Positions 60,850 to 64,000 of a stretch of DNA of 64,000 nucleotides are shown one piece after another; the stretch's first letter is position 1; each line of letters starts with the position of its first letter. The stretch is from contig JAFRUS010000088.1 of the NCBI GenBank assembly GCA_017438745.1, positions 80,573 through 144,572 of the forward strand, given 5' to 3'. The notes beneath the pieces were generated by a model. It did no database searches, had not been told where the DNA came from, and saw only the letters and a program-made list of their open reading frames with translations. The stretch is from Oscillospiraceae bacterium. Its GTDB lineage: Bacteria > Bacillota > Clostridia > Oscillospirales > Ruminococcaceae. A program made the position numbers and the translations under genes.

Positions 60850-61410
60850 ATGACGGATAATGAAATACTGAGTCTGATGCGGGAAAATCCGCCGGAGGGA
60901 CATCGGGAACTTTTTAATAAATATTACAGCTATGTATATGCCATAGTGAACAGGATACTAACCGGATCCGGCAGTGCAGATGATGCGGAGGAATGCGTCA
61001 TAGATGTATTTGCATCGGTTATGATGAAACTTGTTCCCGACGAAAACTGCTCATTAAAGTCGTACATCGGGACGACTGCACGAAATGCCGCAATAAGCAT
61101 GCAGCGTTCGCTCGTGATAAAGACGGGCAGAAACGTATCTGCAGACGATGAGAATATGGCAGAGATCGCAGATGATGAGGATATCGAAGAAAAGAACGAC
61201 AGATCAGAAACATCTGAGCTGCTTCTTAAAAAGGTCTCCGAGCTCGGGCCTCCCGATTCAATAATAATTATTCAGAAATACTACTACGATAAAAGCTCAA
61301 AGGATATAGCCGAAATGGTAGGACTTAATGCAGTCGCTGTCAGAATGCGCTGCACAAGAGCAATGAAGAGGCTTAAAAAGCTCCTTGAAGCCGACGGTAT
61401 AACTTTGTAA
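60850..61410 (+). CDS. ECF-type RNA polymerase sigma factor
   Basis: 186 residues; GGGAGG upstream. Region 2: ELFNKYYSYVYAIVNRILTGSGSADDAEECVIDVFASVMMKL. Region 4: PDSIIIIQKYYYDKSSKDIAEMVGLNAVAVRMRCTRAMKRLKKLL. The linker is acidic (about 100-120). It precedes a membrane protein by 12 bp. Confidence 0.9.
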   Translation: MTDNEILSLMRENPPEGHRELFNKYYSYVYAIVNRILTGSGSADDAEECVIDVFASVMMKLVPDENCSLKSYIGTTARNAAISMQRSLVIKTGRNVSADDENMAEIADDEDIEEKNDRSETSELLLKKVSELGPPDSIIIIQKYYYDKSSKDIAEMVGLNAVAVRMRCTRAMKRLKKLLEADGITL

Positions 61411-61422
61411 AGGAGAGTACAT

Positions 61423-62670
61423 ATGAATAATAATAAGAAAATAATAGAAACTCTTCGCAAAGCGGATAAGGCTTCTGTGGAGAAATTAATGACAGATGAA
61501 GCAAAGAAGAACGAGATATTTGCAAAGGCACAGCTCAGAGCAAATATAAGTCAGTCCGAATACACATATAGTGTGAGGGGCGCTGAAGATAACAGGAGGA
61601 GAATCAACATGACGAGATTTATAAACATAGCTGCAACAGTGGCACTTATGACAGGACTTGTAGGCGGGGGAGCATATATGAATAATAAGCTTCCGAAGAC
61701 TCCTGAGCCGGAAACGTATCCAGAGACAGAAACACAGGTAACTGTTACGGTACCGGAGACTGTAACAGCTGTAAATACAGAAGTTCAGGTCACAAAACCG
61801 GGGACAGAAGAGCATGATAAGTCCACAGTGACCGAAGTTGTTTACGTTACTGCAGAAGGGACTTCGGCTGTCGAAGATACAGAAGTTACTACCGTGCAGC
61901 AAGTGACAGAAGAGCAGAATAAGGTCAGCGTGACCACGGAGGAATTAACTGAAAAGGTCAGCAAAGAGGATCTTATCGAAAAGGCTAAGGATAATAATTG
62001 TGTGAATTATTTTGATAAGTTCTCTGCGGACTATACTGTTCTTATAAACGAGGGAGGAGAATTTTATTCAGAGCCTGCGACTATTACAGGAAAGTTCTAT
62101 CTTGATGAAGTCGGTGCTTCTGCTTCAAGAACATCCGAGCAATATGTAAACGGTAAGTGCATCAGCAAGTCTCTCATAGCTATAAAGGACAATCTGTACT
62201 ATGAAGCTAGAGAAGAATGGGCAGAAACAGATTACTCAAACGGTGGATTTATATTCCTTGAAACTCCGAAAAAAAATTGCTGGGTAAAAGATAATAATTC
62301 CGATAAGGTATTTTTATTACCTGTTGGTAGGGAATTAGATGTATATAATCCGGAAAACTGGGAAATAACAGGAGAAAGAATAGAAAACGGCAGGAAGATA
62401 GTATTGGTAAGCGGTGTTCAGAAAGGCGATAACAATTATGAAGGTGTTTATCGTGAACGCACTTACACTGCAGAAGCTGACGCAGCAACAGGTGTGCTCC
62501 TTTCTTATGAAGAGCGTGACAGAGAAGGAAACATTACTTATTCATACAAAACAACTAATTACAGGTTTGACGATGATGCTGTGGAATTCAGATCAGCAGC
62601 AGATATAATAAACGAAATTAAAAACAGTGGATTTACTATGTATGGAAGCGACGGAAATATCATTGAGTGA
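61423..62670 (+). CDS. Membrane-anchored protein co-encoded with ECF sigma factor (probable anti-sigma)
   Basis: 415 residues. A short cytoplasmic part (1-64) without zinc-finger residues, one membrane helix (about 66-86, NIAATVALMTGLVGGGAYM), a Thr/Val/Glu-rich linker (about 90-180) and an outside domain (about 185-415) that suggests an RseB/LppX-like fold: CVNYFDKFSADYTVLINEGGEF, WEITGERIENGRKIVLVSGVQ and VLLSYEERDREGNITYSYKTTNY. Position and topology suit an anti-sigma or signal-sensing partner. Function is inferred from context. Confidence 0.75.
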   Translation: MNNNKKIIETLRKADKASVEKLMTDEAKKNEIFAKAQLRANISQSEYTYSVRGAEDNRRRINMTRFINIAATVALMTGLVGGGAYMNNKLPKTPEPETYPETETQVTVTVPETVTAVNTEVQVTKPGTEEHDKSTVTEVVYVTAEGTSAVEDTEVTTVQQVTEEQNKVSVTTEELTEKVSKEDLIEKAKDNNCVNYFDKFSADYTVLINEGGEFYSEPATITGKFYLDEVGASASRTSEQYVNGKCISKSLIAIKDNLYYEAREEWAETDYSNGGFIFLETPKKNCWVKDNNSDKVFLLPVGRELDVYNPENWEITGERIENGRKIVLVSGVQKGDNNYEGVYRERTYTAEADAATGVLLSYEERDREGNITYSYKTTNYRFDDDAVEFRSAADIINEIKNSGFTMYGSDGNIIE

Positions 62671-62721
62671 TATTGAAATTGAGCAACTCCGATGAAGGTG
62701 CACCTTCGGTGAATTGAAAAA

Positions 62722-62756
62722 CGGCAGCATAACTATTGCGGTTACGCTGCCGTTTC
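62722..62756 (+). terminator. Rho-independent terminator (GGCAGCATAA type, second copy)
   Basis: CGGCAGCATAAC (62722-62733) / GTTACGCTGCCG (62741-62752) then TTTCGTT. The palindrome GAAGGTGCACCTTC lies just before at 62694-62707. Confidence 0.8.
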
Positions 62757-62831
62757 GTTCATTATCGTTTCAGAATCGCTTTTAAAAATCGATAAAAGCG
62801 ATAAAATCGATTTAGCTGTTAAAAATCACTG

Positions 62832-63824
62832 TCAGCAAACCTTCCACGGATTTTCCTTACCGTCGAAATGGCATCTTGCACCGCGGAGGGAGTCGCGTAC
62901 CATTGTGAGTATGGTCTGCTCAGTGTAGAAGGCCATGTGGTGTGTCATTGTAACGTTCGGATAGCTTCTGAGAAGGTAGAGTGGCTTCTTGTGAAGTATC
63001 TCCTCGCGTCTGTCGTAGTAAACAAGATCAAATTCGTCTTCGATTACGTCAAGACCCATTCCGCCGATCTTTCCGCTTTCAAGTGCGTCGATGGCAGCTT
63101 CAGTGTCGATGAGTGCACCGCGGGCTGTGTTTACTATGATAACGCCGTTCTTCATCATTGCAAATTCATCTTTGCCGAGCATGTGGAATGTGCTTTCGTT
63201 TGAAGGGGCGTGAAGTGAAATGATATCTGAATTCTTTAAAAGGTCATCAAGTTCCGTGTATTCAGCATATGCAGGAAGTTCCTTGTTTTTTCTCGGACTG
63301 TAAACAAGAACTTTGCACTTGAATCCTTCAAGAAGACCGATGAGGGAAGAACCTATGCTTCCTGCACCGATTATGCCGACTGTAAGACCGGAAAGCTGTT
63401 TTCCGAGAAGGCCTTTGAGTGTGTAGTCCTGTCCGTAGAAACGGTGTTCTATCGATTTGGTTTTTCTGAGAGTCATGAGCATGAGCATGAGAGTGAACTC
63501 AGCAACGCCTTCAGGGCCATAAGGTGTGTTTGCTACTGTAATTCCGAGTCTTCTGCAGGCTTCAAGGTCAATGTGATCGTAGCCGATGGTTCTTGTTACG
63601 ATGTAGCGTATGCCAAGCGCGTAGTATTTTTCGAGCATCTCAGCGGTCAGAGGTGTCGTGATTATATTAAGACACTGACAGCCTGCTGCGAGTTCAACGT
63701 TGTCAGGTGTCGGTGAGAAAGGAACGTGTTTAAGTTCTATACCGAACTCATCAGCAAACTGATCAAAGTACTGTTTTTCATCAAAATCGCGGTAATTGTA
63801 AGCGAACATTTTAATCTTATCCAT
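62832..63824 (-). CDS. D-2-hydroxyacid dehydrogenase (D-lactate dehydrogenase type)
   Basis: 330 residues from ATG 63824-63822, with AGGAGAAAACAAC upstream; the extra 31 residues of the longer frame overlap the next feature. NAD fold: LTVGIIGAGSIGSSLIGLL. Catalytic set: Arg in VNTARGALIDTEA, Glu in GLDVIEDEF, His in MTHHMAFYTEQ. Length and sequence fit D-lactate dehydrogenase/VanH-type enzymes, which reduce pyruvate to D-lactate. Single gene. Confidence 0.88.
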   Translation of the reverse strand: MDKIKMFAYNYRDFDEKQYFDQFADEFGIELKHVPFSPTPDNVELAAGCQCLNIITTPLTAEMLEKYYALGIRYIVTRTIGYDHIDLEACRRLGITVANTPYGPEGVAEFTLMLMLMTLRKTKSIEHRFYGQDYTLKGLLGKQLSGLTVGIIGAGSIGSSLIGLLEGFKCKVLVYSPRKNKELPAYAEYTELDDLLKNSDIISLHAPSNESTFHMLGKDEFAMMKNGVIIVNTARGALIDTEAAIDALESGKIGGMGLDVIEDEFDLVYYDRREEILHKKPLYLLRSYPNVTMTHHMAFYTEQTILTMVRDSLRGARCHFDGKENPWKVC

Positions 63825-63876
63825 GTTGTTTTCTCCTGTAAAATCAATAATATTAATTTTGTAACTGTTCAGGACC

Positions 63877-64000
63877 TCAATCTTCAATAGCATAAAATAG
63901 ATTGCCTTCGAAAACATTTAAGATAGCCTGAAAAGCATTTTTCCCATGTTTCTTAGCAGTGCCGATGTAAGACATCGCAGCCAAATAATCACGGATACCG
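63877..64000 (-). mobile_element. C-terminal end of a probable IS66-type transposase (runs off the window)
   Basis: On the minus strand the frame is open from the right edge to TGA (63879-63877). It gives GIRDYLAAMSYIGTAKKHGK, then NAFQAILNVFEGNLFYAIED, about 40 residues. The pattern of a short helix with I-x-T-x-K-x-G followed by F-x-A-I-x-x-V-F-x-G resembles the tail of IS66-family transposases. Too short for certainty. Confidence 0.5.

Overview
The window looks like a chromosome segment from a Ruminococcus-type rumen or gut Firmicute (R. flavefaciens / R. albus group). Evidence: a dockerin-like calcium loop followed by a Thr-rich linker in a secreted protein, a GH5 cellulase-type enzyme, a V/A-type ATPase operon, strong AGGAGG ribosome sites, and TTGACA-17-TATAAT promoters throughout. 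No tRNA, rRNA or CRISPR array was seen. Genus assignment is inference; everything was read by eye.

Layout. 0-5.6 kb: partial gene, one unknown gene, then a zinc-uptake operon (Zur-type Fur regulator, ZnuA/C/B-type ABC transporter, YcgQ-like lipoprotein) behind a promoter bracketed by two Fur-family boxes. 5.6-8.3 kb: T-box leader controlling an unusual HTH-cupin-acyl-CoA synthetase fusion. 8.3-12.1 kb: two overlapping EAL (cyclic-di-GMP phosphodiesterase) genes. 12.4-24.8 kb: ACT-domain/UPF0210 pair, nine-gene V/A-type ATPase operon, ABC-F ATPase. 24.8-34.5 kb: highly folded intergenic RNA, HI0933-type flavoprotein, GH5 enzyme, divergent pair of C39-like papain-fold proteins (one with the catalytic Cys changed to Ser), and a large DUF5702-like surface protein.

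34.5-57.4 kb is the accessory part: small gene units separated by several families of short repeats. It holds GNAT acetyltransferases, a SUKH-like protein, a GNAT-deaminase fusion, a SUFU-TerD fusion, a solute-binding protein next to a dCACHE-GGDEF cyclase, a VWA protein, a macro-domain relative, malic enzyme, an ECF sigma/anti-sigma pair, AbiE-type toxin-antitoxin remnants, an AbiEi-AAA-DUF4869 unit, a HipA-like kinase/DUF3990/DUF3791 cassette, two phosphatase-type genes, and an EcoRI-type methylase with a DUF262-HNH nuclease behind a GEMM-like riboswitch. One repeat carries a complete promoter and sits in front of three unrelated units; another carries a terminator, so repeats appear to supply much of the local transcription punctuation.

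57.4-64 kb returns to housekeeping genes: MscS channel, RadA, exonuclease III, a second ECF sigma unit, a D-lactate dehydrogenase-type enzyme and the C-terminal end of a probable transposase at the edge.

Best candidates for something undescribed: (1) the T-box-controlled acyl-CoA synthetase, which would tie acid activation to tRNA charging and fits amino-acid synthesis from branched-chain acids in rumen bacteria; (2) the riboswitch-led methylase/DUF262-HNH pair; (3) the HipA-like kinase/DUF3990/DUF3791 cassette; (4) the mobile promoter/terminator repeats joining these accessory units.
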